DNA from: a virus
IMG/VR virus record: IMGVR_UViG_3300027985_000559
Coordinates: 1-50,252 of that record
Length of the DNA: 50,252 nucleotides
Strand: one strand, 5' to 3'
Shown: one piece after another, positions 32,225-40,697 of the stretch
Numbering within the stretch: position 1 is the stretch's first letter
Layout of the letters: each line of letters starts with the position of its first letter
The notes under the pieces: generated by a model
What the model was told of the DNA's origin: nothing
What the model saw: only the letters and a program-made list of their open reading frames with translations
The model's database searches: none
Translations under genes and position numbers: made by a program

Positions 32225-33438
32225 AGATCATCCGGCTGACCGTCGAGAACGTGAAGCGGCTCCGCGCTGTCCAGATCACCCCGGACGGCACCGTGCAGGT
32301 CATCACCGGCCGCAACGCCCAAGGCAAGACCAGCGTGTTGGATGCGATCTGGCTCGCGCTGGGTGGGGGTGCGGCGTCCCGCGAAACCACAGTGCCGATC
32401 CGTCACGGTGAGGACCACGCGCAGGTCACGCTCGACCTGGGCGACCTGAAGGTGGTGCGCCGCTGGACCGCGTCTGGTTCGACGCTGACCGTCACCAACA
32501 GCGACGGCGCGAAGTACCCATCCCCGCAGGCGATGCTGGACGCCCTCGTGGGACGGTTGTCGTTCGACCCGCTCGCGTTCACCCGCCTGTCCCCCAGGGA
32601 TCAGCGGCAGGCGCTGCTGGACCTCGTCGACATCGAGCAGGACCTCGCCGACCTCGACAGCCGCCGCCAGCGGCTCTACTCGGAGCGGACCGAGGTCGGC
32701 CGGCAGGGCAAGGCGTACGGCGATGTGCCGCCGCTCGAGCCCGGCGTTCCCGACGTGGAGGTGTCCGCGCAGGAGATGGTCGGCCGGATCCGCGAAGCGC
32801 AGAACGTGGCCCGCCGCATCGACAGCGAGATGGCGTCGCTGGCCAAGTTGCAGTCGCAGACGGAGTACTGGCAGCAGCAGGTGGAGGAGGCGCAGGCCGG
32901 CCTGGCGAAGGCGGCGGAGCAGTACGCGGCGCAGCAGAAGCTGGTGAAGGGCCTGCCGAAGTATCCGGACCTGGCGGCGATGGAGGCCGAGCTGGGCCAG
33001 GTCGAGCAGGTGAATCGGCGGGTGCGGGACAACCAGGCCCGCCGCCGTGCGGCTGCTGAGCTCGCCGAGTTGCACCGCCGCTACGACGCGCTGACCGAGC
33101 AGATCGCGGAGTTGGATCACGCGAAGTCGACGCTGCTCGCCGAGGCCGCATTCCCGGTCGATGGGTTGGGGTTCGACGAGTCGGGTGTCACCTACCAGGG
33201 TGTGCCGTTCGGCCAGGCGTCGAGCGCGGAGCAGATCCGGGTGTCGTTGGGCATGGCGATGGCGGCGAACCCGAAGTTGCGGGTTATCCGGATCCTCGAC
33301 GGGTCGTTGTTGGATGCGGACAGCATGCGGCAGATCGCCGAGCTGGCCAGGGCGCGCGACTACCAGGTGTGGGTGGAGAGGGTTGAGGACGACTCTGAGT
33401 CGGCTGTGGTGATCGAGGACGGGAAGGTGGCCCGATGA
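32221..33438 (+). CDS. RecF/SbcC-like AAA ATPase
   Basis: 405 residues. N-terminal ABC-type ATPase half with VENVKRLRAVQITPDG and Walker A GRNAQGKTS (residues 30-38); a coiled-coil middle (~130-320) shorter than in SbcC; a C-terminal half with the signature-like QASSAEQIRVSLGMAMA and a Walker B-like VIRILDGSLLD. Proteins of this kind bind DNA ends or single-strand gaps in recombination. No nuclease subunit gene (SbcD-like) was found, so its partner may be the annealing protein or host enzymes. Confidence 0.83.
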   Translation: MKIIRLTVENVKRLRAVQITPDGTVQVITGRNAQGKTSVLDAIWLALGGGAASRETTVPIRHGEDHAQVTLDLGDLKVVRRWTASGSTLTVTNSDGAKYPSPQAMLDALVGRLSFDPLAFTRLSPRDQRQALLDLVDIEQDLADLDSRRQRLYSERTEVGRQGKAYGDVPPLEPGVPDVEVSAQEMVGRIREAQNVARRIDSEMASLAKLQSQTEYWQQQVEEAQAGLAKAAEQYAAQQKLVKGLPKYPDLAAMEAELGQVEQVNRRVRDNQARRRAAAELAELHRRYDALTEQIAELDHAKSTLLAEAAFPVDGLGFDESGVTYQGVPFGQASSAEQIRVSLGMAMAANPKLRVIRILDGSLLDADSMRQIAELARARDYQVWVERVEDDSESAVVIEDGKVAR

Positions 33439-33716
33439 CCCGCAGCATCTACCGCTTCGTAGTCCCGATCGACGACCACCCGTCCACGTTCGAAGGCCAG
33501 TTCGCGAGCGCGACAGTCACAGCTCTGCCGAGCCGTGAAGCGTTCGACCAGGTCGACATCTGGCTAGAGGTAGCCGGTGACGCTCCCGAGTCCCGACGGA
33601 CTTTCCTGATCGTCGGCACCGGGCATGAGGTTCCCGACGGCTACCGATGGGTGGCGACCGTTCCAGGCGCGATGGGCCTGATCTGGCATGTGCTCGAAGG
33701 CGTGGTGCCCGAATGA
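33435..33716 (+). CDS. Small unknown protein (DUF7352-like pattern)
   Basis: 93 residues, ATG overlapping the ATPase stop by 4 nt. The pattern IYRFVVPIDDHPS, then FLIVGTGHEVPD and IWHVLEG resembles a small β protein family (DUF7352-type) found in phages and actinobacteria. The family name is from memory and should be checked. Function unknown. Confidence 0.65.
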   Translation: MTRSIYRFVVPIDDHPSTFEGQFASATVTALPSREAFDQVDIWLEVAGDAPESRRTFLIVGTGHEVPDGYRWVATVPGAMGLIWHVLEGVVPE

Positions 33717-33907
33717 TCGTCGCGAAGTGGTCGGTCGACTGCACCGGATGCCCCCGGAGGATCGAGCCGGGCGAGCTGATGGAACGCTCCGGGCAGGGCT
33801 GGGTCCACGTCTACTGCGACCCGGCCACCGAAGCCGCGTTGGAGGCTTGGCAGCGGGATGCTGCCGACCTCGTGCTCGCCGGCGCACCGGGCGGGTGGGA
33901 CCGGTGA
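33713..33907 (+). CDS. Small zinc-binding-like protein
   Basis: 64 residues, ATG overlapping the previous stop by 4 nt. CTGCPRRIEPGELMER followed by GWVHVYC is a treble-clef-like Cys pattern seen in small phage proteins. Function unknown. Confidence 0.65.
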   Translation: MIVAKWSVDCTGCPRRIEPGELMERSGQGWVHVYCDPATEAALEAWQRDAADLVLAGAPGGWDR

Positions 33908-34440
33908 GCGTTCAGTGCAAGGTGCCTGACTGCGTGCTCTCCACCCACGCACACGGCTATTGCTCGATGCATGCGGCGCGCGTAAGGCGCCACGGTGACC
34001 CTGCGATAAGCCGGTTCGGGACCGCACTGGACTGGCAGTCGTTCGCGGCTCGTACCCGCGTTCTGGAATCCGGATGCCGGATCGTGCTCAGCATCTACAC
34101 GGGTGAGCCGAAGGCGCTGAAGCAGTCCACGGGATACGGGGAGCTCAACGTCGATGGCGTGTCGCGGCCTGCGCATCGCGTCGCCTACGAACTCGCGGTT
34201 GGCCCGATTCCCGATGGAATGCAACTCGACCATCTGTGCCGGAACCGGGCGTGCTGCGAACCTACTCACCTTGAACCGGTCACGCCGTCTGAAAACGCCC
34301 GGCGCGCAGCTGCTATCCGAACCTCTTGTCGTCGTGGCCATGAGCTCGTCGGCGACAACCTCTACGTGAACCCTCGCGGGCACCGAGAGTGCCGCACATG
34401 CCGGAGAGAGTCATCACGACGTGCCAGGAGGGCCGCATGA
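33904..34440 (+). CDS. HNH endonuclease (zinc-knuckle + HNH core)
   Basis: 178 residues, GTG overlapping the previous stop by 4 nt. N-terminal knuckle CKVPDCVLSTHAHGYCSMH; core with GELNVDGVSRPAHRVAYEL then LDHLCRNRACCEPTHLEPVT; C-terminal Cys cluster (CRRGHEL, CRTCRRESSRRARR). Same family as the genes at 3123 and 30612. It overlaps another, shorter HNH gene by 4 nt, so two endonucleases stand in tandem. Confidence 0.83.
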   Translation: MSVQCKVPDCVLSTHAHGYCSMHAARVRRHGDPAISRFGTALDWQSFAARTRVLESGCRIVLSIYTGEPKALKQSTGYGELNVDGVSRPAHRVAYELAVGPIPDGMQLDHLCRNRACCEPTHLEPVTPSENARRAAAIRTSCRRGHELVGDNLYVNPRGHRECRTCRRESSRRARRAA

Positions 34441-34832
34441 GTTCGCAGGTCCCGAAGCGTGTCCGTGCTGCCGTGTTGGAGCGTGACGGCGGCTGCCTCC
34501 GGTGCGGCGTGCACCCGTCGGTGCGGGGCTACAGCCTGCACCACCGGAAGGGCCGCAGGGCACTCCCTGGCATGCCGGATCCGCACACCCCGGCGAACCT
34601 CGTCACGCTGTGCGGCGACGGCGTCCGCGGCTGTCATGGCTGGGCGCATGCCCACCCGGAAGAGGCGTACCGGGCGGGCTGGATGATCCGCCGCGGCGGC
34701 GGCGACGACCCGGCTGAGGTTCCCGTGCTGGACCTGCTGGGCCACCGGTGGCTCGTCGGCGCCCGCCTCTCCCCCTTTGTCTCGCCCACCACCGGTGGGT
34801 GCAGCAGCGCCGAACAGGAAGGAACCGCATGA
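34437..34832 (+). CDS. Short HNH endonuclease of a different type
   Basis: 131 residues from ATG 34437 (GGAGGG upstream); an in-frame start at 34389 lies inside the previous gene. Classic McrA-like HNH: RVRAAVLERDGGCLRCG, LHHRKGR, PANLVTLCG, GCHGWAH. Unlike the three zinc-knuckle HNH proteins it has no N-terminal repeat. In many phages such HNH proteins assist terminase or DNA processing, but here it sits in the early operon. Role unknown. Confidence 0.82.
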   Translation: MSSQVPKRVRAAVLERDGGCLRCGVHPSVRGYSLHHRKGRRALPGMPDPHTPANLVTLCGDGVRGCHGWAHAHPEEAYRAGWMIRRGGGDDPAEVPVLDLLGHRWLVGARLSPFVSPTTGGCSSAEQEGTA

Positions 34833-35212
34833 GCGACAGGCGCTACACGAACCCCCGTACGGGGGAAGTGGTTGAAGACCCCGAGATCAGACCGTTCGAC
34901 CAGGTCCTGCGGGAGCTGGGTGAGGGGGCCACTCTCTCGGAGCTGTCGGAGACGTTCTACGACGTGGTGCAGAGGGTCCAGGAGACCTCGAAGCCAGGCC
35001 ACGTCACCCTCGTCCTCAACGTCGGGTTCGACGGGCAGGGACGGATCGAAGTCAAGGAAGAGATCAAGCACAAGCTGCCTGAGTTCTCCCGACCCACCAC
35101 CCGGTTCTTCGTCGACAAGCAGGGCAACGCCTCTCGGCGTGACCCGAACCAGCCTGCGCTGCCGTCGCTCGACGACAAGCGCTCCCAGAGAGAAGGGACC
35201 AGCAACTCATGA
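34829..35212 (+). CDS. Unknown protein coupled to the DUF2303 gene
   Basis: 127 residues from ATG 34829, overlapping the HNH stop by 4 nt. Contains DQVLRELGEGATLSELSE and GHVTLVLNVGFDGQGRIEV, then a flexible C-terminus. It commonly precedes DUF2303 genes in phages, so the two may act together. Function not known. Confidence 0.7.
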   Translation: MSDRRYTNPRTGEVVEDPEIRPFDQVLRELGEGATLSELSETFYDVVQRVQETSKPGHVTLVLNVGFDGQGRIEVKEEIKHKLPEFSRPTTRFFVDKQGNASRRDPNQPALPSLDDKRSQREGTSNS

Positions 35213-36120
35213 TTCAGGACACCACCGAACTGTTGGCCGAGACGTCACCGGCGGAGTTCGACGAGCGTGGCTACCAGACGCTGACTGCGGTCGCGCAGCA
35301 GGCGGTCCTGCCCCGCAAGATCGACGAGGGCGTGTACGCGATCCTCAACCCGAACGGCGGCATCGACATCCGGGAAACCGACGGCTACCGGATCCAGCGG
35401 GAACACGACTGGGAACGGGCCCATTCCGACACCGTCGAGTTCGTGCACCGCCAGGTGACACTCCTCGACGTCGACAGCTTCATCGACTACCTCGCGCGCA
35501 ACACCAGGGAGGAGCCGAAGGACGTCGGCGAGGACTACCTGTACTGCTCAGGCGGCCTCGAACTGTGGGCCAGCATCGACGACCGGAACATCAAGGCGAT
35601 CCTCGACGGGATGGATGGTCTGCGGAAGCACACCGCCACCTTGGCGTTGCGGAAGTCCCGCGAGTGGGACGAGTGGACCGGCATCGACGGGAAGCTTCTG
35701 CCGCAGGTCGACTTCGCCGAGTTCATCGACTCCCACCTGTCGACGATCGCGCAGCCGGACGGGGCGCTGCTGCTGGACATCTGCCAGACGTTGGAGGCGC
35801 ACAAGACGGCCCAGTTCAAGCAGCAGAACATCCTGGCGAATGGGCAGCGGCAGTTCCGGTGGGAGGAGCAGGTCGAGGCGACTGCCGGAGCGAAGGGCGA
35901 CCTGACGATCCCGGGCGAGCTGCAGCTGGTGCTGCGGCCGTTCCAGGGCGCCGCGGGTGTGCCGGTGACTGCCCGGTTCCGGTACCGGATCAACGAGGGC
36001 GTCCTGAAGATCGGCATCAAGCTCGTCGAGCCGGACGTGGTGCTCGAGCAGGCGTTCGACCTGGTCGTCACCCAGGTGCAGGACCTGGTGCCTGTGCATG
36101 TGAACCACGGGCGCCCGTAG
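35209..36120 (+). CDS. DUF2303 (YfdQ-like) protein
   Basis: 303 residues. The DUF2303 pattern is clear: VHRQVTLLDVDSFIDYLAR, HTATLALRKSREWDEWTGID, DFAEFIDSHLSTI, and ILANGQRQFRWEE. The family is widespread in phages and prophages near recombination genes; no biochemical role is established. It overlaps the previous gene by 4 nt and ends the tightly packed block; a 117-nt gap with a stem-loop follows. Confidence 0.8.
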   Translation: MIQDTTELLAETSPAEFDERGYQTLTAVAQQAVLPRKIDEGVYAILNPNGGIDIRETDGYRIQREHDWERAHSDTVEFVHRQVTLLDVDSFIDYLARNTREEPKDVGEDYLYCSGGLELWASIDDRNIKAILDGMDGLRKHTATLALRKSREWDEWTGIDGKLLPQVDFAEFIDSHLSTIAQPDGALLLDICQTLEAHKTAQFKQQNILANGQRQFRWEEQVEATAGAKGDLTIPGELQLVLRPFQGAAGVPVTARFRYRINEGVLKIGIKLVEPDVVLEQAFDLVVTQVQDLVPVHVNHGRP

Positions 36121-36174
36121 CCCGTTCCCCGAAGTGTGCGCGCTCCGGGCTCGGGGGTGTCCGGGGTGCGCATG

Positions 36175-36213
36175 GGGGTCGGCCCGTTGTCCGGGGGGTG
36201 GCGGGCCGGCCCC
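36175..36213 (+). other. GC-rich stem-loop in the gap after the DUF2303 gene
   Basis: GGGGTCGGCCCG (36175-36186) pairs with CGGGCCGGCCCC (36202-36213), 12 bp with one G-T pair and a 15-nt loop. It lies in the only sizeable gap (117 nt) of this operon. No T tract follows. It may be a partial terminator or mRNA stabiliser. Confidence 0.5.
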
Positions 36214-36237
36214 AACCCAAGTCGTGAGGAGGAGATC

Positions 36238-36381
36238 GTGATTCCTGAGCCTGTTCCTGAGCGTACGGATCCGTCGGGCACGTTCCGCGGCGTCTGGTAC
36301 GCGTCCCTGCCGGTCCTGTTGCTGATCGTGGCGGGTGTGGTGCTGGTGTTGGCCCACTACTGGCCGTGGGGTGCGCGATGA
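36238..36381 (+). CDS. Small single-helix membrane protein
   Basis: 47 residues from GTG 36238, with GAGGAGGAG upstream. One transmembrane helix (YASLPVLLLIVAGVVLVLAH). Overlaps the next ATG by 4 nt. Unknown role; a host-takeover or exclusion function is possible. Confidence 0.6.
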   Translation: MIPEPVPERTDPSGTFRGVWYASLPVLLLIVAGVVLVLAHYWPWGAR

Positions 36382-36941
36382 GCCGCATTTACGTCGCATC
36401 GTCCTGGCGCTGCTCCGAGCAGCCCGCCGTAGTTCAGGCTCTTCGCGCCGCTGGCCACGAGGTCTACGACTTCCGCAACCCGCCCGACAAGTCAGGATTC
36501 GGCTGGTCGCAGATCGATCCGGCGTGGCTCGGCTGGACGATCGACGAGTACCGGAACGAGATGCTCGACCACCCGCTGGCCGTGGGTGGGTTCGCCTCTG
36601 ACTTCGCCGCGATGCAGTGGGCGGACACGTTCGTACTCGTTCTGCCGTGTGGCCGGTCGGCGCACCTCGAGCTCGGTTGGGCTGTGGGAGCTGGGAAGCG
36701 GACCGCGATCCTGCTGAGCCAAGACAAGTTCGAGCCGGAGCTGATGTACCGGATGGTCGACATGCTGGCCACGTCGCTGGATGAGGTGGTCGAGTGGGCC
36801 GGCCGACCAGAGCCGACTGACGCGGAAGTGCGGCAGAACCTGCTCTACGAGGCCGCCGGGGCGTTGCGCGACAACAACTGGCCAGAGGCCGCCCAGCTCG
36901 TCGAGGAACTCGCTGACGCCGCGAGGGGTGAGCAGCCGTGA
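36378..36941 (+). CDS. Nucleoside 2-deoxyribosyltransferase-like protein
   Basis: 187 residues from ATG 36378. The fold pattern is that of the nucleoside deoxyribosyltransferase superfamily: SRIYVASSWRCSEQPAVVQA, GHEVYDFRNP, then DFAAMQWADTFVLVLPCGRS and AHLELGWAVGAGK, where HLELG holds the likely catalytic Glu. Family members swap bases on deoxynucleosides or cut related N-glycosidic bonds. It stands shortly before two DNA methyltransferase genes, so a part in nucleotide metabolism or base modification is possible. Substrate unknown. Confidence 0.75.
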   Translation: MSRIYVASSWRCSEQPAVVQALRAAGHEVYDFRNPPDKSGFGWSQIDPAWLGWTIDEYRNEMLDHPLAVGGFASDFAAMQWADTFVLVLPCGRSAHLELGWAVGAGKRTAILLSQDKFEPELMYRMVDMLATSLDEVVEWAGRPEPTDAEVRQNLLYEAAGALRDNNWPEAAQLVEELADAARGEQP

Positions 36942-37294
36942 CGACCACCGAAGTGACTGCCCACACCGTCTACCCGACCGGCTACGACGCCATGGTGCAC
37001 TCCGACAAGTCCATGTGGGCGATCATCGTCCGCCGAGTCAGCCGAGACCGCGACCTATGGATGGTCGAATCCGGTGGATCAGCGCTGAACCGCAAGGGTG
37101 AGCGCGACTACGTCCCGATGAACTCGAGCCGTACGAAGCGGTGGGAGAGATCGCACTGGTTCCCGCTCGCGGAAGCACTGGAGCTCGCCGAACGCTTGGT
37201 CGACGGGTTGCGGTGGAACTACCACACCGCTCAGGAGGCGTCCGACTGGGTCGCTGCCCGGCTGGCTGCCGACGCCGCGAGGGCCGACTCGTGA
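36938..37294 (+). CDS. Unknown early protein
   Basis: 118 residues, GTG overlapping the previous stop by 4 nt. β then α: DKSMWAIIVRRVSRDRDLWM, then FPLAEALELAERLVDGLRWN. No family recognised. Coupled by a 4-nt overlap to a 21-residue reading frame. Confidence 0.65.
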   Translation: MTTTEVTAHTVYPTGYDAMVHSDKSMWAIIVRRVSRDRDLWMVESGGSALNRKGERDYVPMNSSRTKRWERSHWFPLAEALELAERLVDGLRWNYHTAQEASDWVAARLAADAARADS

Positions 37295-37356
37295 TCCGTC
37301 TTCGGTACCGGTTCGCCCACTGGTTCTTCCGTCAGATCGCCAGGTGGGACCGATGA
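37291..37356 (+). CDS. Tiny amphipathic peptide, possible leader of the helicase-methyltransferase gene
   Basis: 21 residues starting MIRLRYRFAHWFFRQ, GTG 37291. Very basic and aromatic. It links the preceding gene to the helicase-methyltransferase gene by 4-nt overlaps on both sides. A similar RFRHWLF stretch starts the small frame at 39863 on the other side of that gene. May be a translational coupler or a real membrane-active peptide. Confidence 0.4.
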   Translation: MIRLRYRFAHWFFRQIARWDR

Positions 37357-39866
37357 CCACCACACTCCACGGCGACCTCGCCGCCTACCAGGCGTTCCTC
37401 CAAGGCAAGGCCGACTTCCACCGCACCTACGGCCAGCCCGTCACCCCGGACCAGGTCAACCCGCTCCTGAAGCCCCACCAGCGCGCCATTGTGCAGTGGG
37501 CCGTCGAAGGCGGACGCCGCGCCATCTTCGCCGCGTTCGGACTCGGCAAGACCCTGATCCAGCTCGAAGTACTCCGACTCACCCTCGCCGGCCACGGACG
37601 GGCCCTGATCGTGCTCCCGCTCGGCGTCCGACAGGAGTTCACCCACGACGCCGCCATGCTCAACATCCCCGTCCGGTTCATCCGCCGCACCGAGGAGATC
37701 GCAGGCGACGGCATCTACCTGACGAACTACGAGTCCGTCCGCGACGGCCGTCTCGACCCGAACGAGTTCCAAGCCGCCAGCCTCGACGAGGCGTCCGTGC
37801 TCCGCAGCTACGGATCGAAGACCTACCAGGAGTTCCTGACCCTGTTCGACCAGGTGCCGCACCGGTTCGTCGCCACCGCAACGCCGTCACCGAACCGCTA
37901 CAAGGAACTGATCCACTACGCCGGCTTCCTCGGCGTCATGGACACCGGCCAGGCACTCACCCGGTTCTTCCAGCGCGACTCCACGAAGGCAAACCACCTC
38001 ACCCTCTACCCGCACAAGGAACGCGAGTTCTTCCTGTGGCTCAACACGTGGGCGGTGTTCGTCCAGAAGCCGTCCGACCTCGGCTTCCCCGACGACGGCT
38101 ACATCCTGCCGCCCCTCGACGTGCGCTGGCACGAAATCCCGGTCGACCACATGGCGGCCGTCGAATACGACCGTGACGGGCAGGGCCACCTGATCCGCGG
38201 AGGAGTACTCGGCGTCACCCAGGCCGCCCGCGAGAAGCGCGACACCATGACCGCCCGTATCGCCGCCATGCGCAGGCTCGTCGACGAAGCACCCGAGGAC
38301 CACTTCATCCTGTGGCACGACCTCGAGGATGAGCGCCGCGCGATCGCGAAAGCCCTGCCGGAGGCGGTCGAGGTGTACGGGTCGCTCGACCTGGACGTGC
38401 GGGAGCAGCGGATCATCGACTTCTCCCAGGGCCGTTCCCGGCTGCTCGCGACGAAACCCGAACTGTCAGGTTCAGGGTGCAACTTCCAGCGGCACTGCCA
38501 CCGCGCGATCTTCGTCGGCGTCGGGTTCAAGTTCAACGACTTCATCCAGGCGGTCCACCGGATCCACCGGTTCCTCCAGACCGAGCAGGTCCGCATCGAC
38601 ATCATCTACGCCGAGTCGGAGACGGAGGTGGTCCGTACGCTGCGGGAGAAGTGGGCCCAGCACGACGAGCTCACCGGCCGCATGTCGGAGATCATCCGCA
38701 CCCACGGCCTGAACCACCTCTCCATCACCGACGAGCTGGTCCGTTCGATCGGCGTCGCCCGCGAAGAAGCGAAAGGTGAGGGCTGGCTGGCCGCACACAA
38801 TGACTGCGTTCCGGAGACGATGGCGATGGAGTCGGAGTCGGTCGACCTGGTGGTGACGAGCATCCCGTTCGCGAACCACTACGAGTACACGCCCAGCTAC
38901 AACGACTTCGGCCACACCGACGACAACGCCCACTTCTGGGCGCAGATGGACTTCCTCACGCCGCAGCTGCACCGGGTGCTGCGGCCGGGCCGGATCTACG
39001 CCTGCCACGTGAAGGACCGGATCCTGTTCGGGAACGTGACCGGCGCCGGCATCCCGACCGTGTCCCCGTTCCACGCCGAGGCGCTGTTCCACGGCCGCCG
39101 GCACGGCTTCGACTACATGGGCATGATCACGATCGTCACCGACGTGGTCCGGGAGAACAACCAGACGTACCGGTTGGGCTGGTCGGAGATGGCCAAGGAC
39201 GGCACGAAGATGGGCGTCGGCTCACCGGAGTACGTGCTGCTGTTCCACAAGCCGCAGACTGACCGGTCGAAGGGGTACGCCGACATCCCGGTCACCCACG
39301 ACAAGACGGTGTACACCCGGGCGCGCTGGCAGGTCGACGCGCACGCGTTCTGGCGTTCCTCCGGAGATCGGCACCTCACCCCTGAGGAGCTGATCGCGTT
39401 GCCGGTCGAGGACCGGTCGCGCCTGTTCACCGAGCAGACGCTGCGGGAGATCTACGACCACACCGAGCACGTCCAGGTGGGCGAGGAGTTGGACGAGAAG
39501 GGCGCCCTGCCGGCCACGTTCATGAGTCTCGCGCCGGGCTCGTGGTCGCCGTGGGTGTGGCACGACGTGAACCGGATGCTCACCCTGAACACGGAGCAGT
39601 CGCAGAAGGCGCAGGCGCTGCACGTGTGCCCGTTGCAGTTCGACATCGTGGACCGGCTGATCGAGCGGTACAGCAACCCGGGCGAGCTGGTCTATGACCC
39701 GTTCGGCGGTTTGTCGACGGTGGCGCTGCGGGCGCTGCGGCTGGGCCGCCGGGGACGCACATCGGAGCTGAACGCGGACTACTGGCGTGACGGTGTCGCC
39801 TACCTGAGAGCTGAGGAGCGGGCGCAGAACGTGCCGACCTTGTTCGACATGGGTGGTGCGGCATGA
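37353..39866 (+). CDS. Fused SF2 helicase and DNA N4/N6-methyltransferase
   Basis: 837 residues from ATG 37353 (ATGA overlap). Residues ~35-450 are a superfamily 2 helicase: Walker A GLGKT (63-67), motif II LDEAS (144-148), ATATPSPNR (174-182) and motif VI-like QAVHRIHRFLQ near 400. Residues ~480-830 are an amino-methyltransferase of β-like order, with catalytic SIPF (near 502-505; the DPPY/SPPF position) first and the SAM motif DPFGGLST (near 782-789) later. It would methylate A or C in DNA while tracking or loading on it. Methylation could protect phage DNA from host restriction. No endonuclease domain was seen. Confidence 0.85.
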   Translation: MTTTLHGDLAAYQAFLQGKADFHRTYGQPVTPDQVNPLLKPHQRAIVQWAVEGGRRAIFAAFGLGKTLIQLEVLRLTLAGHGRALIVLPLGVRQEFTHDAAMLNIPVRFIRRTEEIAGDGIYLTNYESVRDGRLDPNEFQAASLDEASVLRSYGSKTYQEFLTLFDQVPHRFVATATPSPNRYKELIHYAGFLGVMDTGQALTRFFQRDSTKANHLTLYPHKEREFFLWLNTWAVFVQKPSDLGFPDDGYILPPLDVRWHEIPVDHMAAVEYDRDGQGHLIRGGVLGVTQAAREKRDTMTARIAAMRRLVDEAPEDHFILWHDLEDERRAIAKALPEAVEVYGSLDLDVREQRIIDFSQGRSRLLATKPELSGSGCNFQRHCHRAIFVGVGFKFNDFIQAVHRIHRFLQTEQVRIDIIYAESETEVVRTLREKWAQHDELTGRMSEIIRTHGLNHLSITDELVRSIGVAREEAKGEGWLAAHNDCVPETMAMESESVDLVVTSIPFANHYEYTPSYNDFGHTDDNAHFWAQMDFLTPQLHRVLRPGRIYACHVKDRILFGNVTGAGIPTVSPFHAEALFHGRRHGFDYMGMITIVTDVVRENNQTYRLGWSEMAKDGTKMGVGSPEYVLLFHKPQTDRSKGYADIPVTHDKTVYTRARWQVDAHAFWRSSGDRHLTPEELIALPVEDRSRLFTEQTLREIYDHTEHVQVGEELDEKGALPATFMSLAPGSWSPWVWHDVNRMLTLNTEQSQKAQALHVCPLQFDIVDRLIERYSNPGELVYDPFGGLSTVALRALRLGRRGRTSELNADYWRDGVAYLRAEERAQNVPTLFDMGGAA

Positions 39867-39991
39867 GGCGCCTACTCGACCGCTTCCGGCACTGGCTGTT
39901 CTGGCTGGCCCTCAGCGACATCCACCCGAACCGGGATCACCGCCGTCACGGCTGGGGACCCACCCACATCACTCGAAAGGACTACCGATGA
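39863..39991 (+). CDS. Small basic/aromatic peptide after the helicase-methyltransferase
   Basis: 42 residues, ATG overlapping the previous stop by 4 nt. RLLDRFRHWLFWLALSDIH is an amphipathic helix like the RYRFAHWFFRQ of the 21-residue frame at 37291; the C-terminus is His/Arg-rich. Unknown role. Confidence 0.5.
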   Translation: MRRLLDRFRHWLFWLALSDIHPNRDHRRHGWGPTHITRKDYR

Positions 39992-40491
39992 GCGTGTGCT
40001 CGTTCCCTGACTGCGGCTACCCCCACTACGGGCATGGCCTGTGCCGTGCCCACCTGTGGCAGCAGAACCACGGCATCCCGCTCCGACCCGTCCGCCGCCA
40101 GACCCGCGGCCAGCAGTGTGGCGTTGAGGGCTGCGACCGCAAGCACAAGGCGCACGGCTGGTGCGCCACCCACCTGTCGCAGTGGCAGAAGGGCTACACG
40201 CCTGGCCAGCCCCGTCCCCGGCGCCGCAAGCAGACCCCCGCAGCCCCGAAGCCCATGCCTGCCACGTGGGACCAGACCGCCACCCGCCAGAAGGCGACCA
40301 AGGCTCAGCCGACCGCGTTGATGCGGACCGTGGTGTTCGTGCCGCCCACCCAGCCGGTCACCCTGGCCGCGGTCCTGCAGGGCCTGATCGACCGCGGCGC
40401 CGAGGATCTCGCTGAGGCGCTCGGTGTGGCTCCGGACCAGATCCGCGCCGAGGCGCAGCGGTGGCAGTGGTGGGAAGGCACGGCCGCCTGA
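39988..40491 (+). CDS. Double zinc-knuckle protein without a nuclease core
   Basis: 167 residues from ATG 39988. Two repeats CSFPDCGYPHYGHGLCRAH and CGVEGCDRKHKAHGWCATH are the same zinc knuckles that begin the HNH proteins at 3123, 30612 and 33904, but the HNH core is missing. In its place are a basic linker and a helical C-terminal domain with LAAVLQGLIDRGAEDLAEAL and GVAPDQIRAEAQ. It looks like the DNA-binding part of a homing endonuclease reused as a regulator. Inference. Confidence 0.7.
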   Translation: MSVCSFPDCGYPHYGHGLCRAHLWQQNHGIPLRPVRRQTRGQQCGVEGCDRKHKAHGWCATHLSQWQKGYTPGQPRPRRRKQTPAAPKPMPATWDQTATRQKATKAQPTALMRTVVFVPPTQPVTLAAVLQGLIDRGAEDLAEALGVAPDQIRAEAQRWQWWEGTAA

Positions 40492-40697
40492 TGCTCACCC
40501 TCACCGACATCTACGACTCCAGCCACGACCCGGCCACAGCGGCCCTTCCGCCGATGCTCGACATCCGACATCTCGACCGACAGGACGTCGCGCACGCCAC
40601 GTGCCCGCCCGATATCGATCCCGCGTTGTGGTGTGCCCTCATGCTCGAACCCCTTCCGCCCTGCACGAACCACAGCATGGCTGGGAGGCGGCGATGA
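40491..40697 (+). CDS. Small unknown protein
   Basis: 68 residues, ATG overlapping the previous stop by one base and overlapping the methyltransferase ATG by 4 nt. LTLTDIYDSSHDPATAALPP near the N-terminus; one CxxH-like end (CTNHSMAGRRR). No family recognised. Confidence 0.55.
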   Translation: MLTLTDIYDSSHDPATAALPPMLDIRHLDRQDVAHATCPPDIDPALWCALMLEPLPPCTNHSMAGRRR

